From: Niastella sp.
Lineage (GTDB): Bacteria; Bacteroidota; Bacteroidia; Chitinophagales; Chitinophagaceae
Assembly: GCA_017744515.1 (NCBI GenBank)
Contig: JAGIBF010000037.1
Location: forward strand, 1-64,000
Reading direction: 5' to 3'
DNA: 64,000 bases
Shown here: positions 8,693 to 16,875 of the stretch, piece by piece
Numbering within the stretch: position 1 is the first letter of the stretch
Layout of the letters: every line of letters starts with the position of its first letter
The notes under the pieces: model-generated
Told to the model about the DNA's origin: nothing
The model's database searches: none
Seen by the model: only the letters and a program-made list of their open reading frames with translations
Position numbers and translations under genes: made by a program

Positions 8693-9340
8693 TTAAAATT
8701 GATAACCGAGGAAAATGCTGATGACGCCATTGCGGGATTTGAAGTCGAATGCGGGCGAAAACATTTCCCCCGGCTCTGCAGCTGTGTTCATCTGTTTGTA
8801 TACATTGCCAAAGCTCATGCTGTAACGCCCGCCAAGGATCAATCCTTTGAAGGGGTATATTTCAAGACCGCCGGCAGCACCATAATCGATGCGGTTGGTC
8901 AACTCTTTCATGTCGAGGCGTAACGGTCCTGTTTTGCTGTTTGCGTTTAAGAGGTAACCCACCTGTCCGCCTACCTGTAACTGGAAGAAGCGCGTGATGT
9001 TGATGGTGGTAAACTGCGGGAATAGCAGGTAATCATTGGTGATAACGGTTTTGTCGTCTTCCGCCGTCAATTCAAACCCTTGTCGTGAATAAACCACTTC
9101 GGTCCTGAAACCGATAATGCCGCGGGTGGCAGGCGCGAAAAAACCGGAAATCATTAATCCCTGGCGGTTATTCAATTTCAGGCCGGCTGTGTTCTTTACG
9201 TTTACTGTAGAGAAATTAGCCCCTATCCTGATGCCTGCTTTTTTCCGGGGAATATTGTTTTCTGCGTTGTCTTTGTTGTTTTGTGCGAGGGATGTAACTG
9301 ATAGTATTGCTGTAACCAGTAGTAGAAGATATTGTTTCAT
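8693..9340 (-). CDS. Outer-membrane beta-barrel protein (porin-family, PorT-like)
   Basis: 215 residues: a Sec signal (MKQYLLLLVTAILSVTSLAQ), a short charged linker, then alternating hydrophobic strands typical of the outer-membrane protein beta-barrel family in Bacteroidota (AGIRIGANFSTVNVKN, IIGFRTEVVYSRQGFEL, FQLQVGGQVGYLLNA, LILGGRYSMSFGNVY) and a terminal aromatic strand GVISIFLGYQF. About eight strands can be counted. It heads a three-gene cluster with two lipoproteins and lies 85 bases after the NarL-type regulator gene. A small structural or assembly role is more likely than a solute pore. Confidence 0.82.
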   Translation of the reverse strand: MKQYLLLLVTAILSVTSLAQNNKDNAENNIPRKKAGIRIGANFSTVNVKNTAGLKLNNRQGLMISGFFAPATRGIIGFRTEVVYSRQGFELTAEDDKTVITNDYLLFPQFTTINITRFFQLQVGGQVGYLLNANSKTGPLRLDMKELTNRIDYGAAGGLEIYPFKGLILGGRYSMSFGNVYKQMNTAAEPGEMFSPAFDFKSRNGVISIFLGYQF

Positions 9341-9359
9341 AATAGTTTGTTTGTAGGCA

Positions 9360-9367
9360 CAAAACTA
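9360..9367 (-). promoter_or_regulatory. Candidate -7 promoter box for the beta-barrel gene
   Basis: On the minus strand the sequence reads TAGTTTTG, a match to TAnnTTTG, 20 bases before the start codon at 9340. A TTGA sits 19 bases further upstream in the -33 position, only a partial match to TTTG. Confidence 0.4.
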
Positions 9368-9425
9368 TCTTCTCTACAAAGGGCAGTCAATGAGGATTGC
9401 TATTCAATTCTCTGGGTATTACTGC

Positions 9426-10082
9426 TCATGTCAATGCGCTGCTGTTCTCTATGGCAAAGCGAAGGAGGCTGTTCTTGCCGCTAAGGTTCAGCTTTTTGGC
9501 AATGTTCATGCGGTGATTGGATACTGTTTTTTCACTGATGAATAATTCGTCGGCAATGTCTCTTGTGGACTTGTACTGCGCTATCAGTTGTACAATTTTC
9601 TTTTCTGCGTTGGTCAGTGTTTCTAACAGTTCGGATGCTCCGGATGCCTGGCGGTTTTTCTGTTTCAACAGGAAGGAAGACATTTCCGGGCTGATGTACG
9701 AGTAGTTTTTTTCGACTGCAGCGATGGCGTTGACAATATCGATCACGGCATTTTCTTTCAATACATATCCCGATACACCGATCTCCAATGCTTTCAGAAA
9801 GGCATCTTTGGCTTTGTGCATGGTTAGCAGAATGATAGCTACCTCGGGCTTTGCGGCTAATATTTGTTCCGCAGCCTGCAGCCCGTTGGCGCCGGGCATG
9901 TCTATGTCGAGGATTGCTATGTCAAGGACGCGGTTGAGCGCTGCATTGATGGCGTCGGTGCCATTAGTGGCCTTGAAAACGATCTGCAGTTTTTGATCTT
10001 CTTCTATTACCTCCTGCAATCCTTTGAGGAAGATCGGATGGTCATCTGCTATCAGGACTTTTATTTTTTGTTGGGTCATCAT
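9426..10082 (-). CDS. NarL/FixJ-family response regulator
   Basis: 218 residues. The receiver domain (residues 6-125) has DD at 13-14, phospho-acceptor D59 in AILDIDMPG, and the conserved Thr and Lys further on (ILLTMHKAKD, SGYVLKENA). The C-terminal LuxR-type helix-turn-helix contains LTNAEKKIVQLIAQ, TRDIADELFISEKTVSNHRM and NIAKKLNL. It starts 8 bases downstream of the kinase gene stop, so the two form one operon and a two-component pair. Targets are not known; the adjacent beta-barrel/lipoprotein cluster is a natural candidate. Two adjacent ATG codons make the exact start ambiguous by one residue. Confidence 0.93.
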   Translation of the reverse strand: MMTQQKIKVLIADDHPIFLKGLQEVIEEDQKLQIVFKATNGTDAINAALNRVLDIAILDIDMPGANGLQAAEQILAAKPEVAIILLTMHKAKDAFLKALEIGVSGYVLKENAVIDIVNAIAAVEKNYSYISPEMSSFLLKQKNRQASGASELLETLTNAEKKIVQLIAQYKSTRDIADELFISEKTVSNHRMNIAKKLNLSGKNSLLRFAIENSSALT

Positions 10083-10090
10083 TTCAATAA

Positions 10091-11914
10091 TTATTTAACA
10101 GGAATGTCAATATCAATCACGCTGCCTCGTGGAACAGCTTTCCCCATCTTTATGGCGCCATTCAGAATATGTAATCTTTCCCGGATGCCTTTCAGGCCAA
10201 ATCCGCCTGTTGCAGCTTGTGCATCGAACCCTTTTCCATCATCTGCAATGCGGATGTGCAGTTGGTTGTGTTGATTTTCTATGCTGACCGATGCTGTAGC
10301 TGCTTCAGCATGTTTGACAATATTATTGATGCATTCCTGGATAATGCGGTAGATATTGATCTGCTTATCGGCAGGTCCAATGTTGTCAATGGGATCGATG
10401 TGGAGGGTGTGGACAATGTCGGCCGCTTCAAAGCTTTCTGCCGCCAGGCTTTTTATGGACTGGGTGAGCCCCAGTAAATCGATCTGGTACGGCCTAAGTG
10501 CATAGGAGATACTCCTGATCTCCTGGATGGCGTCTGCTACGTTTTCAGCCAACTCTTCGGTTTTTTGCTGAAAACCAGCTGTACCACCTTTTGAAAACCG
10601 CAGTATTTTGTTTTTAATGACGATGAGTTTTTGTCCTACGCTATCATGCAGTTCGGACGCTATGCGTTTTCTCTCTGCTTCCTGCATATTGATCAGTTCT
10701 CTCGAAAAATTGACTGCCTGCTGGTAGGCCTGTTCCTGTATTTCTTCTTTTTCTTTTTTGTAAAAGTTGATCTTGCTGGCCAGTGCGAAGGACAGGATGA
10801 TGGCTTCGAGGGCTGAACCGATGTATAGTGCCGAGTCGATCCAATAATTTTCCTGCACCCAGCCTACTATTTTCAGCTCAAATGTCATGTTGAGCATGAT
10901 GAGTGCGCCAAATCCTATGATATAATAGATCGCCGGTTGAAAGCCGTTGCGATATGCGAGGATGCCTGCCAGCAACCAATAGATGAAGAGCATGAACATC
11001 AGGACGGAGGTGGCGAGGATCGCCATGGCATATTCCCCGGCGATGAAAAACAATACGGGTACGGTATAGCCCAGCATCATTAACCAGCGGATCCTGTAGA
11101 TGATGGGCGCATAGCGTTTTGTTTGTAAAAAGGAATTGGTAAACAATACACTGAAAAACGCGAGTAAGGGCAGCAACAGGTTGGTATTCAAAAAATCGAG
11201 CCATGGAAAGATGGCGAGTACATGCCCTGCTACGAGGTTGGTGTGTAATATGGTGATAAAGATATAGCCTATGTAGTAGAGGTACACGCGTTCGCGCAGG
11301 GAAAAATAGACAAACAGGTTGTATAGCAGCAGCGCTACTGCCAGGGCTGTAAAGAAGCCATCTCCATAAGAGGTGGGGATGCTGTCCTCATAGAGTTGAT
11401 GCATGGTGGTGAAGCTCATCGATGGCCTGATGAGTGCTTTACTGGTTGCCTTCAGGTAAAAGGTTGTTTGCTCTCCCGGATCGATGCGTAGCGGGAAGAT
11501 CAGGTTATTAGATCTCACGGGCCTTGCGGCAAAGTCTTTGTCTGCGCTTAAGGCAATCGAGTCGATGGCCCCGTTGGGATGTATCTGGTAAAGTGTCAGC
11601 CGGTGCATGTAGCCACCTTTTATCTCGAGGTACCATTCTGTTTCAGGGGTGTTGTTCAACGCTGCGAACCGGTACCAGATGGCTTTCGAAAGATTACCCA
11701 GGAAGTCTGGTACGGGCAGCGATGGAATTTTGAAATCCTTTGCCGATCCGACTACTTCTTTAAAAGACAGGGTGCCGTCGCGGTCTTCCCGATAGGAAGG
11801 ATAATTCACCGCATATTTCTGGTCTGCCTGTTGCAAATCAATGACCTGGGCATCAACGCAGGAAAACACCAGCAGTAAAAGCAGACTGTACAGAACAACT
11901 CGCATTGCGGTCAA
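10091..11914 (-). CDS. 7TM-DISM sensor histidine kinase (HisKA_3 type)
   Basis: 607 residues. Order: signal peptide (ending near CVDAQ), an extracytoplasmic beta-jelly-roll of the 7TMR-DISM type (about 30-180, with AIWYRFAALNN and FYLKATSK), seven membrane segments (about 185-385), a coiled coil (INFYKKEKEEIQEQAYQQ), the dimerisation/phospho-acceptor helix with ELHDSVGQKL (H423), and a HATPase domain (YRIIQECINNIVKHA, ADDGKGF, GFGLKGIRERL). This architecture pairs with NarL-type regulators, and the regulator gene follows after 8 bases. DISM domains are thought to bind carbohydrates or other small ligands. An alternative start is the ATG at 11905. Confidence 0.92.
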   Translation of the reverse strand: MTAMRVVLYSLLLLLVFSCVDAQVIDLQQADQKYAVNYPSYREDRDGTLSFKEVVGSAKDFKIPSLPVPDFLGNLSKAIWYRFAALNNTPETEWYLEIKGGYMHRLTLYQIHPNGAIDSIALSADKDFAARPVRSNNLIFPLRIDPGEQTTFYLKATSKALIRPSMSFTTMHQLYEDSIPTSYGDGFFTALAVALLLYNLFVYFSLRERVYLYYIGYIFITILHTNLVAGHVLAIFPWLDFLNTNLLLPLLAFFSVLFTNSFLQTKRYAPIIYRIRWLMMLGYTVPVLFFIAGEYAMAILATSVLMFMLFIYWLLAGILAYRNGFQPAIYYIIGFGALIMLNMTFELKIVGWVQENYWIDSALYIGSALEAIILSFALASKINFYKKEKEEIQEQAYQQAVNFSRELINMQEAERKRIASELHDSVGQKLIVIKNKILRFSKGGTAGFQQKTEELAENVADAIQEIRSISYALRPYQIDLLGLTQSIKSLAAESFEAADIVHTLHIDPIDNIGPADKQINIYRIIQECINNIVKHAEAATASVSIENQHNQLHIRIADDGKGFDAQAATGGFGLKGIRERLHILNGAIKMGKAVPRGSVIDIDIPVK

Positions 11915-11985
11915 AGATAAGTTGTCCGCAGGTTCGCGATATAGGTAATACTCCTTATTTCGATGCTGCGACAGGCTGCCTTTTG

Positions 11986-14394
11986 TTACAATCCTGATTG
12001 TTTATCTGGTAAAATAAGGCAGAAGGTGGCTCCTTCGCCCGGTGTCGATTCGGTATAGAGTGCTCCAGCGTGATTGGAAATGATCCTTCTGCAGAGGGCC
12101 AATCCAATACCTGAGCCGGGATAGGTTTCGCGGCCGTGCAGGCGTTTGAATATTTCAAATATCTGGTCGAAGTATTGTTTTTCGAAACCGATACCGTTGT
12201 CGCTAATGCAGATCCTGTAATAGCTGGCAAAGGGAAGCGGCGTTCTGACGTGTTCGCGCAGCAGTTCTTCTGTTACGGCATCAGCTGTAATGGTGATGAC
12301 CGGCGGCACATCGGGCTTGGTGAATTTGAGGCTGTTGCTGATGAGGTTGTAGAACAGCTGGTTCATTTGAAGACCGACTGCTTCTATTGATGGCAACTTA
12401 TCTACGTTGAAGGTGGCATTCTTTTCATTGGCTACCAGTTCAAAATCGTGCAATACCTCTTTTACTACTTTGTTAAGATCGACCGGTTGGTAAATGGTGT
12501 CTGATTTCAGCAGCCGTGAGAAGTCGAGCAGGCCGAGTATCAGTTGTCTCATGCGCTCGGACGATGCAGCTATTTTCGATGCAAGGTCGAGGCTGCTTTG
12601 CGGCATTTCTTTTTTGGCGGTAAGCATGCTGGCGTATACCTGTATCTTGCGCAATGGTTCCTGCAAATCATGGCTGGCCACATAAGCATATTGTGCCAAC
12701 TCCTCATTGGAGCGCAGGAGCTGGTCATTGGCATCGGCCAGCTCTTCGTTGGTGGCCTGCAGTTCTTCTATTGCCGATCCCAGCTCTTCGGTACGTAATT
12801 GCACTTCCTGTTCGAGTTTCGCTTGCAGGTCTTGCTGAATGGTGACGTCCTGTGCGGTACCGGATAATCTTACCGGATTGCCTTGTTCATCAAATTGGGT
12901 GACACCACTGGCGTGGATAATGCGTGTGACACCCGTAACAACGTTATTGATCTTGTACACCTCATCGAAACGGCCAGTGCCATCTTTGTCCAGGGCTTTT
13001 GCAAAGGCTTTGCGTATGCGCTCTCCGTCGTCGGGATGGATGCGTGGCGAAGCGCCTGTGGGTATGGTAGCTTCTTCTATTCCCAACCATTGTTGCATGC
13101 GTTCGGAATAAGTGATCTTACCGGCTACAATGTCTACATTCCAGGTACCCAGCTCGGCCAGTTCTATAGCATTCCTGAGTACGGCTTCTTTTTCTTCCAG
13201 TGCCCCGTGGGCCAATACCTGCTCTGTTACATCGATGGCCATGTCGATGATGCCGTATACTTCACCAGCTTCATTAAAGAGTGGCTTATAGGTAAAGTTG
13301 AAATAATAAGTACCTAAAACGCCGTCTACTTCCAACTGTGCGGGGGCTGCGGTAGCCGAATAGGGTTTACCCGTGGTATATACTTCATCGAGAATATCAA
13401 GGAATGGTTGTCCTTTCAATTCGGGCACAGCGTCTTCGAGCCGTTTGCCGATCACTGAACGGTCCTTGCCCCAAACCCGCAACATCTTGTCGTTGGCAAG
13501 CGGGATCGTCATTTCACGTCCTGTGAACAGGCAGGTAGCTACGGGTGCTTCTTCAATGAGTGCGCGGAACCTTGCTTCACTTCTGGCAATGGCCTGGTTG
13601 GCCAGTTCGCGGTGTGTTACTTCCGTGGCCAGTGTCATGATACCGGTAACTTTTCCTTCTGCATTGCGGACCGGTGCGTATACAAAGTCGAAATACGCGT
13701 CTTCCAACACACCATTGCGTACCAGTTTGGCCAGGGTGCCGGTGCCAATGTGTGGGATGCCGGTGTCGTAAACCCCTTCCATCAGTTTCATGAAGGGCTG
13801 TCCTTCCAATTCCGGCAGCGCTTTTATGACTGGCAGACCGGTGACGGTGGAGGGTTTACCCCAGATCTCGAATATCCTGTTGTTGCCCAGGGTAATGATC
13901 ATTTCCCTGCCTTCCATCAGGGCGATGCCGAGCGGAGCCTGCTCAAATACGGTGCGGAAACGTGCCTCGCTTTCCCGCAGGGCTATCTCTGTGCGTTTGC
14001 TTTCTGTTATATCTGTGGCGTGTACTATAATGCCTGTGACGTTGCCATCACTACGTTTGTCGGGTGTGTATACAATGCTCAACCACTTGTGGGGATTGAT
14101 CCTGGTGGGGGCGGGCATTTCAAAGCGTACCTGTTCGCCAGCATATGCTTTAGCAAGATTCGGCGCTATCCGGGCATAGGCAACCTCGCCGATAAATTCG
14201 GCTACCGGGATGCCAATGGCTTCTTTGGCATCCACATTGTACCATTGCATGAAAGTTTCGTTGTAGATCGTGTACCGCTGCTCTGCATCGAGGTAGAAGA
14301 TCATGGCGGGCACAGAGTTGATCAACAACTCCATGAAACCTTCACTTTCCTGGATCTTTCCTTGTTTATTCCTGTGGGGCATAGATAACTGCAA
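11986..14394 (-). CDS. Multi-PAS sensor histidine kinase, cytoplasmic
   Basis: 802 residues with no membrane segment. Four PAS domains run in series (about 20-140, 142-265, 268-392, 395-515). The second and third share the pattern EQAPLGIALMEGREMIITLG / EEAPVATCLFTGREMTIPLA, a tandem duplication. A coiled coil (520-570) leads to HisKA with ASHDLQEPLRK (H575) and an HATPase domain with NLISNSLKF, ISDNGIGFE and GSGIGLALCRRI. No receiver domain and no adjacent regulator gene are present, so it is an orphan kinase; it is 71 bases upstream of the DISM kinase gene and reads the same way. The ligand is unknown; soluble PAS arrays often sense redox, light or small molecules. Confidence 0.9.
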   Translation of the reverse strand: MQLSMPHRNKQGKIQESEGFMELLINSVPAMIFYLDAEQRYTIYNETFMQWYNVDAKEAIGIPVAEFIGEVAYARIAPNLAKAYAGEQVRFEMPAPTRINPHKWLSIVYTPDKRSDGNVTGIIVHATDITESKRTEIALRESEARFRTVFEQAPLGIALMEGREMIITLGNNRIFEIWGKPSTVTGLPVIKALPELEGQPFMKLMEGVYDTGIPHIGTGTLAKLVRNGVLEDAYFDFVYAPVRNAEGKVTGIMTLATEVTHRELANQAIARSEARFRALIEEAPVATCLFTGREMTIPLANDKMLRVWGKDRSVIGKRLEDAVPELKGQPFLDILDEVYTTGKPYSATAAPAQLEVDGVLGTYYFNFTYKPLFNEAGEVYGIIDMAIDVTEQVLAHGALEEKEAVLRNAIELAELGTWNVDIVAGKITYSERMQQWLGIEEATIPTGASPRIHPDDGERIRKAFAKALDKDGTGRFDEVYKINNVVTGVTRIIHASGVTQFDEQGNPVRLSGTAQDVTIQQDLQAKLEQEVQLRTEELGSAIEELQATNEELADANDQLLRSNEELAQYAYVASHDLQEPLRKIQVYASMLTAKKEMPQSSLDLASKIAASSERMRQLILGLLDFSRLLKSDTIYQPVDLNKVVKEVLHDFELVANEKNATFNVDKLPSIEAVGLQMNQLFYNLISNSLKFTKPDVPPVITITADAVTEELLREHVRTPLPFASYYRICISDNGIGFEKQYFDQIFEIFKRLHGRETYPGSGIGLALCRRIISNHAGALYTESTPGEGATFCLILPDKQSGL

Positions 14395-14460
14395 TAATAC
14401 AATATCGGATCAAATTACCGAATTTGTTGATTTGAAGCTGGTTAGACTCTTTATTTATTG

Positions 14461-14745
14461 TTTACGATCATCTTGCAAGTAATCAGCCAGTTGTATCAAT
14501 AAAGCTGTGCCGTTGTTTCCCAAAGCAAGCAGTCCAATGTCGACTCCATCAGTACGGTTATCAATCTCCTGAATCAAGGGAATGTGCCGGTGAACTATGA
14601 GGATGTGAAGGTGCGTTACTGGTTTACGGCTGAAGGCAGCCTGCCCGTTAATCACTGAGTGGACTATGCGCAAGTGGGCGGTACCGATGTGATGTGTACT
14701 GATGCCAGTGTTCAATACGGCCTGTATCCTGGTGGCGGTGAGCAT
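14461..14745 (+). pseudogene. Decayed carbohydrate-binding module family 3 (CBM3) fragment
   Basis: On the plus strand one frame contains STVINLLNQGNVPVNYEDV followed by KVRYWFTAEGSLPVNH, a TGA stop (14656-14658), then VDYAQVGGTDV. This is the core of a CBM3 cellulose-binding module, where a Trp normally precedes VDYA, so TGG has become TGA. A TAA stop lies earlier at 14500-14502, and the C-terminal strands after position 14700 no longer match. No start codon or companion domain is present. It is a relic, not a gene. It explains most of an otherwise gene-free 415-base stretch (14395-14809). Confidence 0.72.
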
Positions 14746-14759
14746 TTAAGCAATCAACG

Positions 14760-14783
14760 CCCCACGTTTCTACGCGGGGTTTT
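14760..14783 (+). terminator. Hairpin with T-run after the CBM3 relic
   Basis: CCCCACG and CGCGGGG form a 7-base stem with one mismatch and a 6-base loop, followed by TTTT on the plus strand. This is what would be expected if the CBM3 relic once ended a plus-strand gene. Confidence 0.5.
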
Positions 14784-14809
14784 GTGATTTCAGTAAATAT
14801 GGTTGTTGC

Positions 14810-15100
14810 TTAGAGTCTGTCTGGTCCCCAAACGGCGCGGCGGATGAGACCTATTACCAACGTGAGTACGGCCGAACCGATCACCGCCCAGATCACCGGG
14901 AAAGTCTTCCCTCCTACTGTAATGGCAAATATCTCGGGTAGCCCTAATTTGCCTGCTATCCAGGGACCGATATAGGCGCCGATAAATCCGACAACGATGG
15001 ACACGAAACAACCACCGAGGCTAAATCCTGCGAGGGATTGTCCGACAGCGCCACATATAGCGGCAATGATCAATAAGATGAGGAATTCAGTAAGTGTCAT
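14810..15100 (-). CDS. GlsB/YeaQ/YmgE-family stress membrane protein
   Basis: 96 residues with three hydrophobic segments and the glycine-rich signature of the transglycosylase-associated family: AAICGAVGQSLAGFSLGGCF, then IVVGFIGAYIGPWIAGKLGL, and a last segment AVIGSAVLTLVIGLIRR. Members are small inner-membrane proteins linked to envelope or acid stress; the biochemical role is unknown. It is monocistronic, with the CBM3 relic and its terminator downstream on the other strand. Confidence 0.88.
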   Translation of the reverse strand: MTLTEFLILLIIAAICGAVGQSLAGFSLGGCFVSIVVGFIGAYIGPWIAGKLGLPEIFAITVGGKTFPVIWAVIGSAVLTLVIGLIRRAVWGPDRL

Positions 15101-15147
15101 GGCAAAGGAGTTTTACTCTCTTGCCTTATTGCAATTTAAGTGCCGCG

Positions 15148-15909
15148 TTAAAACTTGATCAGCAGCTTTTCGGCAATGAGTTTATTCTCAAGATAATATT
15201 CAAACACCCATTCTCCGTTCTTTTTGAATACGATGCCATTGGAAGTTCCCTTGGTGGCAATGAAAGAATCGGCGGCTGATGTTTTAAGCAGTGACATGAC
15301 TATTTTGGGGGTGGTATCGATCAATTGGAAGCCATTGGCGGTGGCCTGTGCATACAGGGTGCCAGTTGCTTCTTTTGACTCTGGTGTAGCGGGTGTCGTT
15401 GTTACCGGTGTAGCAGGTTGGGTGATGGGCTGCGTAGTGGCCGGTGTTTCTATCGGACGGGGACTCGTTGTAGCTGCCGGACCAGCATACGTATAGGGCA
15501 CATCGGCCAATGATTTGAACGCATCTGTCAGGGCTTCATTATAAGACGTTGCCCAATCCTTCTCACGGCTTTTGCCTTCTTTGCTTTTGAAGATCACATT
15601 TCCCTGGCAGTCTTTTAATGTGAGGGTGAGGTTGGTGGCGAAGATCGCTTTGCGCTGTGCTACTTCGGCTTTCAGCGCAGTACACCTGTCGGTGGCAATT
15701 TCTTTGGGCAACTCCTGGTTGTCGAAATAAACGGTAAAGCCTTTGTTTTCCAGCAGGGCTTTCGTCAGGAAGTTTAAGCCATACTGGTTGGCATCCTTAA
15801 GGAAATCAAACTTCTCCGGCATCACCACATATTTGTAATTGTTGATACTGGTCTGGGCCTGTGCCGTTACTGAAACGAGTAAAAAAAGCAATAAGACGTT
15901 CCTTTTCAT
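15148..15909 (-). CDS. Secreted or periplasmic protein of unknown function with a Thr/Pro-rich linker
   Basis: 253 residues from the start at 15909; a longer in-frame start at 15945 would place 12 residues before the signal peptide. The signal is MKRNVLLLFLLVSVTAQAQ. Residues about 20-140 form a mixed alpha/beta domain (YVVMPEKFDFLKDANQYGLN, LEDKGFTVYF-like strand, LTLTLKDCQGNVIFKSKEGK) of the kind seen in lipoproteins that assemble as oligomers. A Thr/Pro/Ala linker follows (about 150-185), then a small C-terminal domain ending in EYYLENKLIAEKLLIKF. Family not recognised. It is likely a single gene. Confidence 0.75.
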   Translation of the reverse strand: MKRNVLLLFLLVSVTAQAQTSINNYKYVVMPEKFDFLKDANQYGLNFLTKALLENKGFTVYFDNQELPKEIATDRCTALKAEVAQRKAIFATNLTLTLKDCQGNVIFKSKEGKSREKDWATSYNEALTDAFKSLADVPYTYAGPAATTSPRPIETPATTQPITQPATPVTTTPATPESKEATGTLYAQATANGFQLIDTTPKIVMSLLKTSAADSFIATKGTSNGIVFKKNGEWVFEYYLENKLIAEKLLIKF

Positions 15910-15975
15910 ATACTTGCTGCTGCTGTTTGTAGCGAATTTATGCAAGTACCAGCAAAAACGGGAGAAATAGTTTTA

Positions 15976-16017
15976 GCTCAGGGTGAGCCGCCCGCTATAG
16001 GGCTATCCACCCTGAGC
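15976..16017. terminator. Long hairpin terminator/repeat element
   Basis: GCTCAGGGTG and CACCCTGAGC form a 10-bp perfect stem with an inner AGCC/GGCT stem. It sits between two minus-strand genes, just past the stop of the 16034-16609 gene. The arm GGTGAGCCG also occurs in the hairpins near 19767, 57292 and 63837, so it is both a terminator and a repeat family member. Confidence 0.65.
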
Positions 16018-16033
16018 CATTCGAAGTTGTCTC

Positions 16034-16609
16034 TTACTTTGCTACCCAGATCTCTGTAATAATATGGGTGAGGTTGGAGGCAATGCCCATGATCTGCAAC
16101 ATGCCTTTAGTCTTTCCGTCGGTGGTCCGGAAGACATATATTTCTCCTTCATGGGGATGGGTGATCCTATTGCGTGGGTTGACGGCATTGTTCCAGGTAT
16201 CCTGGATAACCTGCGCCGGCATGCCGTTGGGATTTTCATCGCGTAGCTGGTTCAGTTCTTCCCAGGTGATCTTCGCCTTCCTGAAGGTGATAGCAGGTTT
16301 GTGTTGCCAGTTTTCCTGTCCATATTCGATAGGGAACGCATCCGGGCTGTAGAAACCATAGTCTTTATCCTTGCGGTAATAGCCAAACAACAAGCTTTGC
16401 TGTAAGGTCGCATTGATGCTGATCTGTGGCATGCTCAGGTTATTCATTTCATCGGCCGAGAACCAATTCTCTGTATTGAATCCCTGGTCTTCTTTGTAGT
16501 ACAGGTAGATCGTAGTATTGTCGACTTTAGTGAGTGCTGGCTCGGCCTTTTCTTTTTTGCAGGCGATGAAGCTGAAAATAATAATGGCTACAGAGAGTAA
16601 ACGTTTCAT
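16034..16609 (-). CDS. Lipoprotein of unknown function
   Basis: 191 residues: a lipoprotein signal (VAIIIFSFIAC, Cys17) and a soluble domain with ENWFSADEMNNLSMPQISIN, a KAKITWEELNQLRDENPNGM helix, and EIYVFRTTDGKTKGMLQIMG near the end. No family recognised. It faces away from the plus-strand gene at 16876 across a 266-base intergenic region that carries a double palindrome, so both may share regulation. Confidence 0.75.
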   Translation of the reverse strand: MKRLLSVAIIIFSFIACKKEKAEPALTKVDNTTIYLYYKEDQGFNTENWFSADEMNNLSMPQISINATLQQSLLFGYYRKDKDYGFYSPDAFPIEYGQENWQHKPAITFRKAKITWEELNQLRDENPNGMPAQVIQDTWNNAVNPRNRITHPHEGEIYVFRTTDGKTKGMLQIMGIASNLTHIITEIWVAK

Positions 16610-16768
16610 GTTCTTGTTTTTTACAACAGGTTAAGGAAATCATTTTTATTTGCAAGCAAAGATGTAAAACGTGAGGACGTGTGGGAAGAGGCGTTTAACC
16701 AATAGGGTGTTTGACTTAATGGAAATAATTCTAAAATCGTTGCTTGTTTACCTTAAGGTTATTTCAAT

Positions 16769-16802
16769 GGGAACATTCCCTGAAGGTGGGAACATTCCCA
16801 CC
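16769..16802. promoter_or_regulatory. Two tandem palindromes, likely operator pair
   Basis: GGGAA-CA-TTCCC (16769-16780) and GGTGGGAA-CA-TTCCCACC (16785-16802) are two copies of the same dyad, centred 19 bases apart, about 75-100 bases upstream of the plus-strand gene. The 2-base centre is too short for an RNA hairpin loop, which points to protein binding by a dimeric repressor or activator. Confidence 0.55.
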
Positions 16803-16875
16803 GGAAAATACCTGTTCTTTTTGGCTGTGTGCTTATTGCTTTTCAGGATACTTGTTGTTCTAAAACCTTGCCACG

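Noticed and set aside
14455-14745. 96-residue minus-strand open frame
   Set aside because: It is the antisense of the CBM3 relic, has no recognisable domain, and its start is not supported.
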